Shown here: in pieces, positions 44,423 through 53,460 of the stretch
How the letters are laid out: each line of letters begins with the position of its first letter
Position numbering within the stretch: position 1 is the stretch's first letter
Assembly: GCA_964422925.1 (NCBI GenBank)
Contig: CAYRDC010000001.1
Span: 124,001 to 188,000, forward strand
Origin: CAYRDC01 sp964422925
Lineage (GTDB): Bacteria; Bacteroidota; Bacteroidia; Chitinophagales; S012-47
DNA length: 64,000 bases
Direction: 5' to 3'
Translations under genes and position numbers: made by a program
Notes under the pieces: generated by a model
What the model was told of the DNA's origin: nothing
Database searches by the model: none
Seen by the model: the letters and a program-made list of their open reading frames with translations, nothing else

Positions 44423-45856
44423 TCAGGGACCCTTTTCCACGGCACCGATATCAGGATTCGCATCGCGGGGCTGCCCAAAGACATCATCCGGCACCCCCAG
44501 GCTGAGGCCCGCATCGATCAAAGGAGAGCCGGAACCCGGTGCGTAATCTTCTTTCGTTAAATCTTCAAACACCGGATCCGCGTTTTTCAGGACACTTACC
44601 CATTCCGGGCCGGTTACCGGCAGGTTTGTTTTCACCAAGCAGTGGTCAAACAGGTAATTTACGGTGCTGCCGCTTATCGTAAGGGTGTCCAGGGCTATTT
44701 CCCCGTCTTCCGGGTCATTGCCCAGCAGCAGGTTCCCGTAAAACACACAATTGGTAAAGGTGGCGGTTATATCCTGCAGGTATGGGACTTTGTTTTGTAC
44801 TGCGTAATTCGACAACAGCAGTATGGGCTGCTTGTGTTCCAGTCCGATTATCCCGTAGTTGGCAGCGGTTATATGCCGCAGGTTATGGGTTCCGCCATAT
44901 AAAAGGGCAATGAGGTTTTGCCCGCAGGCATAAACCAGGCAATTTTCAGCATCAAGATCCGCCAGGAAGCTGAAAATGCCATAATCCCGGCAGTTATGGA
45001 TCACGGTATGTCTCAGGGAAAGGGCGGGCTTATTGGCCTGGGTAAAATCCGAAATGTCGCTTAGGAAAGAAGAGCCGATGATAATACCCGACCCGGCTTC
45101 GCTGATATGTGCGTAGTCAATGGTGCCGTTGCTGCCCCTCAAAAAGATAATGCTGCCCCACTGGCCGGGCAGGCCGTCAAAGAAATGTTCCAGCCGATCT
45201 CCCTGGAATGTCACCAAGCTGTCTGTGGTACCCTGGATATTCAGGGTTCCGGCCACCAGCAGGTGGGCTCCGGCATGCATGAACACCCGGACCCCTTTTT
45301 CTATGGTCAGCACACAACCTGTGTCCACCAGCACCGGCCCCAACAACACGTAAGGCTTGTCGTTGACCCAGGTTTCATTGCAGATTATGTCGTTGTTGTA
45401 AAAATGGGCGTTCTGGCCATAGGCCATCAGGGTTACCTCCTGCAGGTTTCCGTTGGTTACAAACAGTAACGAGTCAGTGATAACAAAAGGCGTAAGCTGG
45501 TTATTGGGGTCCACCGTAACCTCCACAAAAACATACAGACTGTCCCCCGGTTCAATGCGGATATTTTCAAAATGGATCCCGGCAATGCCGTCTACATTGA
45601 TGCGGAAATCCGATTGATCGCCCCCGGCCAGGTCAATGCTGCTGATCTCAATGATTTGCTTGTACGGGTTATAAACTTTGAACAGTCTTGTGGAGGAGCC
45701 CAGCGAAGTAAAAACGGTATCGAAGCTCAATGTATCCGCAGAAAAGGAGAGCCGGGCCGATGGATCGGTAATCAGGGTTATTTTGCGACACGAATAAGTG
45801 CCTGCCAGAACCAGCAGGAAAATCAGGACAACAAACCGAACAGCGGACCGCATCAT
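44423..45856 (-). CDS. Right-handed beta-helix lipoprotein
   Basis: A 477-residue predicted lipoprotein (TYSC, C23). Residues 30-150 resemble an immunoglobulin-like or choice-of-anchor domain (FSADTLSFDTVFTSLG, VEVTVDPNNQLTPF). Residues 180-440 have repeats typical of parallel beta-helix proteins (VLTIEKGVRVFMHAGAHLLV, IDYAHISEAGSGIIIG, LRHTVIHNCRDYGIF). It closes with a PDIGAVEKG tail common in such proteins. No pectate-lyase active site is obvious, so surface binding or structure is likelier than catalysis. It has its own TACCTTTG promoter 5 nt before ATG 45856. Confidence 0.87.
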   Translation of the reverse strand: MMRSAVRFVVLIFLLVLAGTYSCRKITLITDPSARLSFSADTLSFDTVFTSLGSSTRLFKVYNPYKQIIEISSIDLAGGDQSDFRINVDGIAGIHFENIRIEPGDSLYVFVEVTVDPNNQLTPFVITDSLLFVTNGNLQEVTLMAYGQNAHFYNNDIICNETWVNDKPYVLLGPVLVDTGCVLTIEKGVRVFMHAGAHLLVAGTLNIQGTTDSLVTFQGDRLEHFFDGLPGQWGSIIFLRGSNGTIDYAHISEAGSGIIIGSSFLSDISDFTQANKPALSLRHTVIHNCRDYGIFSFLADLDAENCLVYACGQNLIALLYGGTHNLRHITAANYGIIGLEHKQPILLLSNYAVQNKVPYLQDITATFTNCVFYGNLLLGNDPEDGEIALDTLTISGSTVNYLFDHCLVKTNLPVTGPEWVSVLKNADPVFEDLTKEDYAPGSGSPLIDAGLSLGVPDDVFGQPRDANPDIGAVEKGP

Positions 45857-45861
45857 AGCAA

Positions 45862-45869
45862 CAAAGGTA
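45862..45869 (-). promoter_or_regulatory. -7 box (TACCTTTG) directly before the beta-helix lipoprotein gene
   Basis: An exact TAnnTTTG match on the minus strand, 5 nt before the ATG at 45856, which predicts a leaderless or nearly leaderless transcript. Confidence 0.55.
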
Positions 45870-45920
45870 ACGCAGCGTGTGGCAATGCATTGCGAAGATA
45901 GTCAAGAACCCGGTGACTCA

Positions 45921-46655
45921 TCAATCCGCGCAGGCGATGGTTGCCAGTGATAAAGTACAACGGGGCACCGCCCGGAGGAGGGTAAGGGCACAGGCTTCGA
46001 GAGTTGAGCCCGTGGTAACGACATCATCCACCAAAAGAACATGTTTTCCTCGCAGACGGCCTGGGAACGGGCAGGAAAATACATCGCGAACGTTTTCCCA
46101 GCGTTCAAGCTTCGATTTCCCGGTTTGGGATTCGGTGTTTATCGTTCTGGTGAGGAAGTGCGGCAGGTGCAGGATATCCATAGCCGCGGCAATGCCTTCG
46201 GCAAAAGCTGCGCTCTGGTTAAAACCCCGTTTGTGTTCTTTGGCAGGATACAGCGGCACGGGAATCACTACCTGTACGGAATGAAAACCAGGCGTGTTCC
46301 GGAGCTGATGCCCGTAATAAATACCCAGCCTGGTTCCAATATCTTTCCGGCCGTCATACTTCAGTTTGTGCAAAACATGTTGCACGCGGGCGCTTTTGTG
46401 AAAATAATACAGGCTGGCAGCCTGTCGCAATGGTAGGCGCCCCCTGAATTTTTGCATAACCGGGTTGTTGGCATCGAGGTGAAAACCGGTTTCCGGCATT
46501 TCCATGCGGCAGCGCAGGCATAACAAGCCTTCTCCCTTTTGAAGCATTTTGCCACAGCCTGGACAGATCTGCGGAAAAACTAGGCTTTTCAGGTCAAACC
46601 ACCATTCCTTCAGGCCTGAAACAAAGAGGGATCTTTGTGTTTTCACAGGGTCCAT
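45921..46655 (-). CDS. comF: ComF family phosphoribosyltransferase-like protein
   Basis: 244 residues. An N-terminal zinc ribbon (CPGCGKMLQ, then CLRCRMEMP) is followed by a type I phosphoribosyltransferase domain with the PRPP loop LLVDDVVTTGSTL and conserved IPVPLYPAKEHKRGFNQS. Homologues take part in DNA uptake and recombination in competent bacteria. In Bacteroidota the gene is widely kept and its role is less clear. It lies downstream of radA on the same strand, with a TACTTTTG box at 46677-46684 in between. Confidence 0.92.
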   Translation of the reverse strand: MDPVKTQRSLFVSGLKEWWFDLKSLVFPQICPGCGKMLQKGEGLLCLRCRMEMPETGFHLDANNPVMQKFRGRLPLRQAASLYYFHKSARVQHVLHKLKYDGRKDIGTRLGIYYGHQLRNTPGFHSVQVVIPVPLYPAKEHKRGFNQSAAFAEGIAAAMDILHLPHFLTRTINTESQTGKSKLERWENVRDVFSCPFPGRLRGKHVLLVDDVVTTGSTLEACALTLLRAVPRCTLSLATIACAD

Positions 46656-46676
46656 GACGTACCTCTAAATATACAG

Positions 46677-46684
46677 CAAAAGTA
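46677..46684 (-). promoter_or_regulatory. -7 box (TACTTTTG) upstream of comF
   Basis: An exact TAnnTTTG match on the minus strand, 21 nt before the comF ATG at 46655. It may add to read-through from radA. Confidence 0.45.
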
Positions 46685-46698
46685 TCCTGCAAATCAAA

Positions 46699-48072
46699 TC
46701 AGAAGAAGGTTTTATAAAGGGATTCCACGCGATCCACCGGGACAATCCGGAGCTGATAATTTTTGGGGTTCAGGGTGGACAACTGGTTTTTGGGGATGGA
46801 GACGGATTCGAAGCCCAGCCGGTCGGCTTCTGCCACGCGCTGTTCAAGGCGGTTTACCGGCCGTACTTCCCCGGAGAGGCCTACTTCCCCGGCAAAAGCA
46901 GCATTCAGGGGTAGGGGGGCGTCTTCAAAGGAAGACAACAGGGCGCTGATAATCGCGAGGTCTATGCCCGGGTCGCTGACCCGTATCCCTCCGGCAATGT
47001 TCAGGAAAACATCCTTCACGCCAAACTTAAACCCGCTTTGTTTTTCCAGTACGGCCAGCAACATGTGCAGCCGCCTGAGGTCGAATCCGGTACTGCTGCG
47101 CTGCGGAGTGCCGTATACTGCCTGGGTTACCAGCGCCTGCACCTCAATCAGCATGGGGCGAATGCCTTCAACGGTGGCGCCAATGGCAATACCCGGCACG
47201 GGGGCTTCGCGCGATGAAATCAACAGCTCCGAAGGGTTGGACACTTCCCGCAGGCCGTTCCCTTGCATCTCATAAATGCCCAGTTCCGCGGTTGACCCAA
47301 ACCGGTTTTTTATGGTCCGGAGAATCCGGTAATTGTAATTCGGGTCCCCTTCAAACTGCAGCACCGTGTCCACCATGTGTTCCAGCAGCTTGGGCCCGGC
47401 AATAACACCCTCTTTGGTAATGTGCCCAATCAGGATTACCGGTGTGCCGGTCTCCTTGGCAAAACGCTGCAGCTCCCCGGTGCATTCGCGGATCTGCGAA
47501 ATGCTCCCGGGCGTAGCCTCCAGCTGTGTGGAATACATAGTCTGGATGGAATCGATGATCACCAGGCCGGGGTCGAGGCGGGAAGCCTGCTCAAACAATT
47601 GAACCATATTAGTTTCAGCCAGTATATAACATTCCGGATTATTCTCCCCCACTCTTCCGGCCCGCATTTTTATCTGTTCTTCACTTTCTTCCCCGGTAAC
47701 ATAGAGGATTTTCAGGTTTCCGAATTTCAGGGCCACCTGCAGGGCCAGCGTGGATTTTCCGATCCCCGGTTCACCGCCTATCAGGATCAGCGAACCCGGA
47801 ACTATGCCCCCGCCCAGTACCCGGTTGAACTCCTGGTCGGGCGTGACAAGCCGCTGCATTTTACCGGTTTCTATTTCCGCGATACGTTTCGGGCGGACGC
47901 TTTTCTTCCGGTCGTTTCCCTTGTCTTTCCAGTTGAATGGCTTTTCCTTGTCCTGGACAACAACTTCTTCGATATAGGTATTCCACTCCCCGCATACCGG
48001 GCATTTACCCATCCATTTTGGGCTGTTGTTGCCACAGTTGCTGCAGACAAAAACCGTTTTGGCCTTTGGCAT
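46699..48072 (-). CDS. radA: DNA repair protein RadA/Sms
   Basis: A 457-residue RecA-like branch-migration helicase for recombinational repair. It has an N-terminal zinc finger (CSNCGNNSPKWMGKCPVC), Walker A GGEPGIGKST, the RadA-specific KNRFGSTAE motif, and a C-terminal Lon-like domain with AFAGEVGLSGEVRPV. Normal length. Its TACCTTTG box lies 4 nt before the ATG, suggesting independent, leaderless expression from within the batE-radA-comF stretch. Confidence 0.97.
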   Translation of the reverse strand: MPKAKTVFVCSNCGNNSPKWMGKCPVCGEWNTYIEEVVVQDKEKPFNWKDKGNDRKKSVRPKRIAEIETGKMQRLVTPDQEFNRVLGGGIVPGSLILIGGEPGIGKSTLALQVALKFGNLKILYVTGEESEEQIKMRAGRVGENNPECYILAETNMVQLFEQASRLDPGLVIIDSIQTMYSTQLEATPGSISQIRECTGELQRFAKETGTPVILIGHITKEGVIAGPKLLEHMVDTVLQFEGDPNYNYRILRTIKNRFGSTAELGIYEMQGNGLREVSNPSELLISSREAPVPGIAIGATVEGIRPMLIEVQALVTQAVYGTPQRSSTGFDLRRLHMLLAVLEKQSGFKFGVKDVFLNIAGGIRVSDPGIDLAIISALLSSFEDAPLPLNAAFAGEVGLSGEVRPVNRLEQRVAEADRLGFESVSIPKNQLSTLNPKNYQLRIVPVDRVESLYKTFF

Positions 48073-48076
48073 ATCC

Positions 48077-48084
48077 CAAAGGTA
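48077..48084 (-). promoter_or_regulatory. -7 box (TACCTTTG) directly before radA
   Basis: An exact TAnnTTTG match on the minus strand. Four bases separate it from the radA ATG at 48072. Confidence 0.55.
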
Positions 48085-48110
48085 AGGAACCGCATGAATT
48101 CTGAAACGCT

Positions 48111-48872
48111 TCAGATTATCTCCAGATCACCGGCAGGCATCCACCCTGTTTTGCCGGAGGAAAAGCGAATGCGTACCCAGTCGGTGGTTTCATCAAGTAT
48201 ACGGACCTTGGCTCCCGCGTGCAGTATAAAAAGGTCCAAGCTCCCTTCGGTGGGTTCGCTTTTTACGTACGTGTTCGGTGCAGTGATGATTGCCTCCACA
48301 TGGGTCCTGTCATACCGGATACGCTGCCGGGAGAGGGAAAAGCTGCCCACCGCCAGCAGGAGGAAAAACAGAGAGCCTACAAAAAGGATCTGTTTCAACA
48401 CAGCCGGCCGGACAAACAGGAAAACACTCGCGGAAATCCCTGCCAGCCAAATCCAGACAATTGCCAGGAACGCCCATCCGCCAGCACTCCGCCAGCGCAG
48501 GAATTTTTCGTACCACCGGTTCAGCAGCCCGGTTTCTTCCGGTTCATATTTGTCCACTACATGGAGATTGGCCAGTCCGAGGTTCCAGGCAATATCTTCA
48601 TCCTCAGGAGCCAGCTTGCGGGCCCGTTCATAGTTCAGGATCGCCCGGACCCAGTTTTCCTGCTTGTACCAGGCATTGCCCAGGTTATAATACACGGCAG
48701 CGGTGCGGAAGCCCGATTGCAACAGGGAATCGTACAGGGAAGTGGCCAGTGTATAATCCTGCCGGGCGTAGGCGCTGTTGGCAGAATCGAACAATGCCTC
48801 CGGCCCGGACGCGCGGGCAATGCCGGCACCCAACCACATAAAAAATATTGCTGTCAAAATCTTTCGCATCAT
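48111..48872 (-). CDS. batE: BatE-like TPR/SH3 protein
   Basis: 253 residues. A signal peptide is followed by tetratricopeptide repeats (residues 25-105; AYARQDYTLATSLYDSLL and AVYYNLGNAWYKQENW). Two membrane helices lie around 135-180, and a C-terminal bacterial SH3 domain (about 190-253) ends SSGKTGWMPAGDLEII. It is the last gene of the Bacteroides aerotolerance cluster, and its ATG overlaps the batD stop by 4 nt. Bat proteins were linked to aerotolerance in Bacteroides fragilis; their molecular job in the envelope is unsettled. Confidence 0.9.
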   Translation of the reverse strand: MMRKILTAIFFMWLGAGIARASGPEALFDSANSAYARQDYTLATSLYDSLLQSGFRTAAVYYNLGNAWYKQENWVRAILNYERARKLAPEDEDIAWNLGLANLHVVDKYEPEETGLLNRWYEKFLRWRSAGGWAFLAIVWIWLAGISASVFLFVRPAVLKQILFVGSLFFLLLAVGSFSLSRQRIRYDRTHVEAIITAPNTYVKSEPTEGSLDLFILHAGAKVRILDETTDWVRIRFSSGKTGWMPAGDLEII

Positions 48873-50689
48873 GCCCTGTTCCGGTTGAGTTCTGTGATTA
48901 ATTGTTCCGCTTTCCGGAGCAGTTCCTGCCGGCTTCCGGGGCCGTCAACAGGCGCATACAAAGCCATTTCGCAGGTATCGATAATGGCCAGGTATTCCTG
49001 AACCGGCTCCCGGCCGATTTGCCGGTCCGTAAGTTTTTGTCGTATTGCTTCCCGCGACAGTTCTGCCAGGCGGAGCCCGTAGCGATCCATCATAAAGCCC
49101 TCCAGTGCTTCCTTGACCGCCCCGTAAAAGGCTTCAGAATTTCCTTCGTGCAACAATTTGCCGGCTTTTGCCAGCCGCTGGCGCGCTTCCCGGCCGGCCT
49201 TGCGCTGACGCATGGTAGCAGCATTATTCAGGAGTGCTTCCCTGCGCTTCTTCCAGGCCAGCATTAGGCCAAACAGGGCAAAAGGTAAGCCCACGGCCAG
49301 TGCAAACCACCCTGACCGGAGCCATGGGCTTTGCGGATTGACAATGTTCCCCGGCCTTGTCTTTATGTAATGAATGTCCTTGCCCAGCAGTTCCACTTCC
49401 TCCTTGTTCAGCCCACTGACAGAACCGTTCGCAGATTCAGCGTTATTGCCCGGGGCGATATTCAGTTCAATGGATGGAGTGTTCAGCGTTTTATAGGCTC
49501 CCGCGTCCGGGTCAAAGCAGGTGAATGGGATGGGGTCAATCCGGTAATGCCCGGCTCTGCGCGGAATAATCAGGTATTCAAAAGTCCGGGAGCCCGAAAG
49601 GGGTACCTGGCTCCTGACCGAGGTACTGACTTTCGGGTCATACACCTCAAAATCGTCCGGCAGGTGCAGTTCGGGGGCATCAATCAGGTACAGGTTCCCG
49701 GTACCTGAAACGGTCAGTTTCAGGGTAATGGCATCGTCTGTGGTCAGGCTGTCGGGCGTAATGGTAGAAGACAGCCTGAATGAGCCAACCGCCCCGGAAA
49801 ACGCAGCCGGACGCCTGTCCTGCGGTAAAGGCTTCACGTCCACGGTCAGTCCGTTGCTCCGGATTTTTTCCTGTTGCTGGCTGAAAAATCCCCGAGAAAC
49901 GATAGCGCTGATCTCTGCCGGCTCGATGCGTAATTTACCGCTGCGCTGCGGGAACAATGCCACTTGTTGTATGATCAGCGTCCGGTACACGTGCCCGTTT
50001 ATCCGCTCCTGCCTGACTTTTTGACGCCCAATTTTTATATCCTGCTTCCAAAAGCCATCATAATTTCCTGCCGGCAGGGAATAATCGTTGACGCCAACCC
50101 CGGAAGGCACAATAAGCTTATAGGTGACCGTCACCTGCTGTCCCTGGTAAACCTGCGTGCGGTCGGCCAGCAATTGGAGGCGAACCGGTTCAGTGTTGGC
50201 GGGTTGTTCCTCTTCCGGAAAACTTGGCCAGGACGGGAAAACAGGATCCGGGAACATATTGAACGGATCCCAGGGGTCGTTTCTCCTTTTCCTTCGCGTA
50301 CTACCTTCTACTACTTCTATTTTAATGGGCCGGCTTTCGTATGTTTTCCCGTTGATTACTGCAGAGGCTTTTTCGATTGACCAGGTACCTACTGAATTGG
50401 GACGCAATACATAGCTCAAAATCGTTTCCCGGGTGACATCCCCGTTTACAATGTGGGTGCTGGAAATCGTGCTGGGGCCGGATACGACTTCAAAATGTTT
50501 GAACTCCGGTGGCCTCCACTGCCCGGGACGGGTATTCACAAAGTGGAACTGGACCTCAAAGGTCTCCTTCAGGCCTACCCGGTTGCGGTCGACCAAAGCA
50601 TAAAAATCCGGCTCCTGACCTGCGGACAGAAAACTGACGCCCATCAGGAAGGCAAAAACCCAATACCTTATGTTACCAATCCTTTTCAA
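48869..50689 (-). CDS. batD: BatD-like oxygen tolerance protein
   Basis: 606 residues with a signal peptide (ending near SAGQ, residue 25) and a large periplasmic region of repeated beta-sandwich domains. A proline/aspartate/tryptophan-rich loop lies near 135-160 (NDPWDPFNMFPDPVFPSWPS). One membrane helix near 460 is followed by a cytosolic helical tail. It matches BatD. The start is TTG at 50689, which lies inside the batC end (17-nt overlap); no ATG gives a complete signal peptide. Translation is therefore probably coupled to batC. Confidence 0.9.
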   Translation of the reverse strand: MKRIGNIRYWVFAFLMGVSFLSAGQEPDFYALVDRNRVGLKETFEVQFHFVNTRPGQWRPPEFKHFEVVSGPSTISSTHIVNGDVTRETILSYVLRPNSVGTWSIEKASAVINGKTYESRPIKIEVVEGSTRRKRRNDPWDPFNMFPDPVFPSWPSFPEEEQPANTEPVRLQLLADRTQVYQGQQVTVTYKLIVPSGVGVNDYSLPAGNYDGFWKQDIKIGRQKVRQERINGHVYRTLIIQQVALFPQRSGKLRIEPAEISAIVSRGFFSQQQEKIRSNGLTVDVKPLPQDRRPAAFSGAVGSFRLSSTITPDSLTTDDAITLKLTVSGTGNLYLIDAPELHLPDDFEVYDPKVSTSVRSQVPLSGSRTFEYLIIPRRAGHYRIDPIPFTCFDPDAGAYKTLNTPSIELNIAPGNNAESANGSVSGLNKEEVELLGKDIHYIKTRPGNIVNPQSPWLRSGWFALAVGLPFALFGLMLAWKKRREALLNNAATMRQRKAGREARQRLAKAGKLLHEGNSEAFYGAVKEALEGFMMDRYGLRLAELSREAIRQKLTDRQIGREPVQEYLAIIDTCEMALYAPVDGPGSRQELLRKAEQLITELNRNRA

Positions 50690-51413
50690 TTTGCTTTTGC
50701 GTTGCCTTTGCTTCTTTCAGCTTGTTCATTTTCCGCAAAACCTTTTTCTCCTCATCCTGCAGCGCCTGTAAAATCTGTTCCGCCTGGCGCTGATCCATCT
50801 GGTTGGGGTTCGGCTGCTGCTGTGGCTGTTTATCCTGTTCTTCCTTCGGGTTGTTTTGCCCCGAATCTTTTTGTTGCTGATCCTTCTTGTTCTTTTGCTC
50901 CTGGTTTTTTTGTTGTTGGTTTTGCTGTTGCTGCCGGTTTTGCTTTTGATCCTGTTTATTTTCTTTCTGTTGCGGATTATTTTGGTTTCGTTGCATCATG
51001 GCCATGGCATAAGCCAGGTTATACCGGGTGTCTTCAGCTTCCGGGTCGAGGCGAAGGGCTCTTTTATAGGCTTCGGCTGCTTTTTCATATTGTTTCTGTT
51101 CCATGTAGGCATTGCCCAGGTTGTGCCAGGCTCTGGCTTTCATGCGGCTGTCGGTGGCCAGGTTCCCGGCCGCTTCAAAGGATTCGATGGCTTTCTGAAA
51201 ATCCTGCTGCTTGTAAAGCGCATCGCCCTGGTTGAAAAGGGCTTCGGGATAGGTGGCGTTTTCTTTCAGGGCTTCGGCATATTTTTCAGCTGCCTCATTG
51301 TAATGTTGTTTCTCATATAGTTTGTTGCCTTCGCGCACCAGGCGCTGCGCTTCCTGGGCGGGTGCGGCCCAGGCAATCATAATGTATAATATGAGTAACA
51401 AACCTCGTCTCAT
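50673..51413 (-). CDS. batC: BatC-like TPR protein with Q/N-rich segment
   Basis: 246 residues: signal peptide, three or four TPR units (NKLYEKQHYNEAAEKYAEAL, ALYKQQDFQKAIESFEAAG, AYMEQKQYEKAAEAYKRAL), then about 80 residues made almost only of Q, N, K, E and D (around 140-215). A short charged helix with EEKKVLRKMNKLKEAK ends it. The low-complexity part is probably disordered. It sits between batB and batD with overlaps at both ends, and should act in the periplasm with them. Confidence 0.88.
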   Translation of the reverse strand: MRRGLLLILYIMIAWAAPAQEAQRLVREGNKLYEKQHYNEAAEKYAEALKENATYPEALFNQGDALYKQQDFQKAIESFEAAGNLATDSRMKARAWHNLGNAYMEQKQYEKAAEAYKRALRLDPEAEDTRYNLAYAMAMMQRNQNNPQQKENKQDQKQNRQQQQNQQQKNQEQKNKKDQQQKDSGQNNPKEEQDKQPQQQPNPNQMDQRQAEQILQALQDEEKKVLRKMNKLKEAKATQKQIEKDW

Positions 51414-52447
51414 GCCCTGAAAATTTTCCAGTTCACAAACGCTTCTGTACGCTGGTTTGATATAAGCAATTCTATTATCAGCAGGAACACTGCGAGGCCA
51501 AGAGGCACCCGGTAATAAGAAACCCAGTCCTTAAACTGCACGGTATCGATTTCCGCTTTTTCCAGGGCTTCAAGATGCTGGCGGACTGTGCGGATCTGGG
51601 CATTCGAACCGTCAAAGGGCTGGTAATGCCCGTTAGCAGCCAGGGCCACCTGCTGCAGTGTTTCCTCATTCAGTTTGGTAAGTACCACCTCTCCGTCCGG
51701 GCCCTTCTTATATCCTTTCAGTATTCCGTTTTGATAAACTGGAATCGGGGCACCGCGGGCGGAACCGATCCCGATGGCTTCAATCATAATGCCCTTTCCG
51801 GCTGCTTCGCGGGCGGCTTCCAGGCAACCCGCTTCATGGTCTTCCCCGTCAGAAATCAGGATCAGCGCCCGGTACATGTCATTGCCTTCCGGGAAAGATT
51901 CCATGGCCAGGCGGATCGCCTCGGCAATGGCGGTTCCCTGGGTGGGAACCAGGTCCGGGATGGCGTTTTCCAAGAACAACCTAGCTGCGTCATGATCGGT
52001 AGTTAGCGGCATCTGCAGGTAAGCGTGCCCGGCAAAAACAATGAGCCCGATGCGGTCGTTGGGCAGGCGGTCAATCAGCCGGGAACAGAACAAACGTGCC
52101 CTTTCCAGGCGGTTCGGGCGTATGTCTTCGGCCAGCATGCTCCGCGAAACATCCAGGGCAATCATCACATCGGCTCCCCTGAGCTTTACCTTCCGGCTTC
52201 CAAGCCCGGCACGGGGATTGGCCAAAGCCAGCACCACCCCTGTCCAGGCCAGCACAAGCAGTAGGAATTTAAACGCCCTTTTCTGGCGGGCTTTCCCGGG
52301 CAGGTACACCGGTTGCAAGCGGGGCTCCCCGATTTTCCGGATCAGCCGCTTCTGCCACCACCCGTGGGTCATGTGCACCGCCCACATTACCGGGATCAGA
52401 CCTAAAGCCCAGAGATATTCAATATGTTCCCACTGCAACTCCTTCAT
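51410..52447 (-). CDS. batB: BatB von Willebrand factor A protein
   Basis: 345 residues. Two N-terminal hydrophobic segments flank a short basic loop. A VWA domain (about 90-280) has an intact metal-ion site, DVSRS at 99-103. A third hydrophobic segment is C-terminal (VPLGLAVFLLIIELLI). The VWA domain is predicted to lie in the periplasm and to bind a partner through Mg2+, probably BatA or a MoxR substrate. It follows batA by 2 nt. Confidence 0.93.
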   Translation of the reverse strand: MKELQWEHIEYLWALGLIPVMWAVHMTHGWWQKRLIRKIGEPRLQPVYLPGKARQKRAFKFLLLVLAWTGVVLALANPRAGLGSRKVKLRGADVMIALDVSRSMLAEDIRPNRLERARLFCSRLIDRLPNDRIGLIVFAGHAYLQMPLTTDHDAARLFLENAIPDLVPTQGTAIAEAIRLAMESFPEGNDMYRALILISDGEDHEAGCLEAAREAAGKGIMIEAIGIGSARGAPIPVYQNGILKGYKKGPDGEVVLTKLNEETLQQVALAANGHYQPFDGSNAQIRTVRQHLEALEKAEIDTVQFKDWVSYYRVPLGLAVFLLIIELLISNQRTEAFVNWKIFRA

Positions 52448-52449
52448 GT

Positions 52450-53460
52450 CTATTCAATCGTCCGGTACAGGGTTTTTCTGAACAAAAATTCAAGCAGCAT
52501 GGCCGCGGCCCCGATCAGCAACAGTGGAAAAAACAAGTCGCGCTTCCGGGGTATTACGCTCATTTCAATGCGGGTTCGTTCCATTTGGTCAATGGTGTCG
52601 TAAATTTCCTGCAGCGATGTGTTCCCGGTGGCGCGGTAATACTGCCCGCCCGTTTTGGCGGCTATGTCTTTCAGTAACTCTTCATCGATTTCCACCGGAA
52701 CCCTTTCGAAAATATACTGTCCGTTGGGGTAAATCCCCACCGGGGACAGGGCGGTTCCCCGGCTGCCGACCCCGATAGTGTGCACCCGTATGCCAAAGGA
52801 TGCTGCCAGGTCGGCCGCCATGCGTGGGTCGGTGGAACCGGTATTGTTCACTCCGTCTGTCAACAGGATGATCACCTTGCTGGCTGCTTTGCTGTCCTTC
52901 AGGCGGTTCACCGCGGTACCGAGCCCGGAGCCGATAGCGGTGCCGGATTCCAGTTTTCCGGCCTGAACTGTTTTGAGCTGTTCGCTCAGCACCCGGTGGT
53001 CAATGGTAACAGGACACTGGGTAAAGGCTTCGCCCGAGAAAACCACCAGCCCGATACGGTCGCTGGGGCGGTTTTTGATAAACCGCAGGGCAACCTCCCG
53101 CGCGGCTTCCAGGCGGTTTGGGCTAAAATCTCGGGCCAGCATGCTGGGTGAAACATCCAGTGCCAGTACGATGTCAATCCCATAGGTCTCCTGCCGGGTG
53201 TCTTTTTCTTCCACCTGTGGCCTGGCGAGGGCGACCAGGAACGCTGACAGGCTCACCAGGCGCAAGGCAAAAAGCAAATGCCGGGTGCGGGTGCGCCAAT
53301 TGGCTCCCGCTTTGCGAAGGCCCCCGGTATCCGGCAATGCCAGGGCCGGTTGCTGCCGGTTCATCCGCCAGGCATACCATCCCACCAGCAGGGGTAGCAG
53401 CAGCAACAGGTACAAAACCGATGGGTGCGCGAACAATATGTCTTTTAAATCCCAGCTCAT
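52450..53460 (-). CDS. batA: BatA von Willebrand factor A protein
   Basis: 336 residues. Same architecture as BatB: two N-terminal membrane segments, a VWA domain with DVSPS at 102-106 and LTDGVNNTGSTD, and a C-terminal helix (FFPLLLIGAAAMLLEFLF). MIDAS residues are complete. BatA and BatB are clear paralogues and probably associate. Its start overlaps the preceding DUF4381-like gene by 4 nt. Confidence 0.93.
   Translation of the reverse strand: MSWDLKDILFAHPSVLYLLLLLPLLVGWYAWRMNRQQPALALPDTGGLRKAGANWRTRTRHLLFALRLVSLSAFLVALARPQVEEKDTRQETYGIDIVLALDVSPSMLARDFSPNRLEAAREVALRFIKNRPSDRIGLVVFSGEAFTQCPVTIDHRVLSEQLKTVQAGKLESGTAIGSGLGTAVNRLKDSKAASKVIILLTDGVNNTGSTDPRMAADLAASFGIRVHTIGVGSRGTALSPVGIYPNGQYIFERVPVEIDEELLKDIAAKTGGQYYRATGNTSLQEIYDTIDQMERTRIEMSVIPRKRDLFFPLLLIGAAAMLLEFLFRKTLYRTIE

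Noticed and set aside
47377..48633. 418-codon open frame antisense to radA and batE
   Set aside because: It crosses two real genes with intact motifs on the opposite strand and has no recognisable product.
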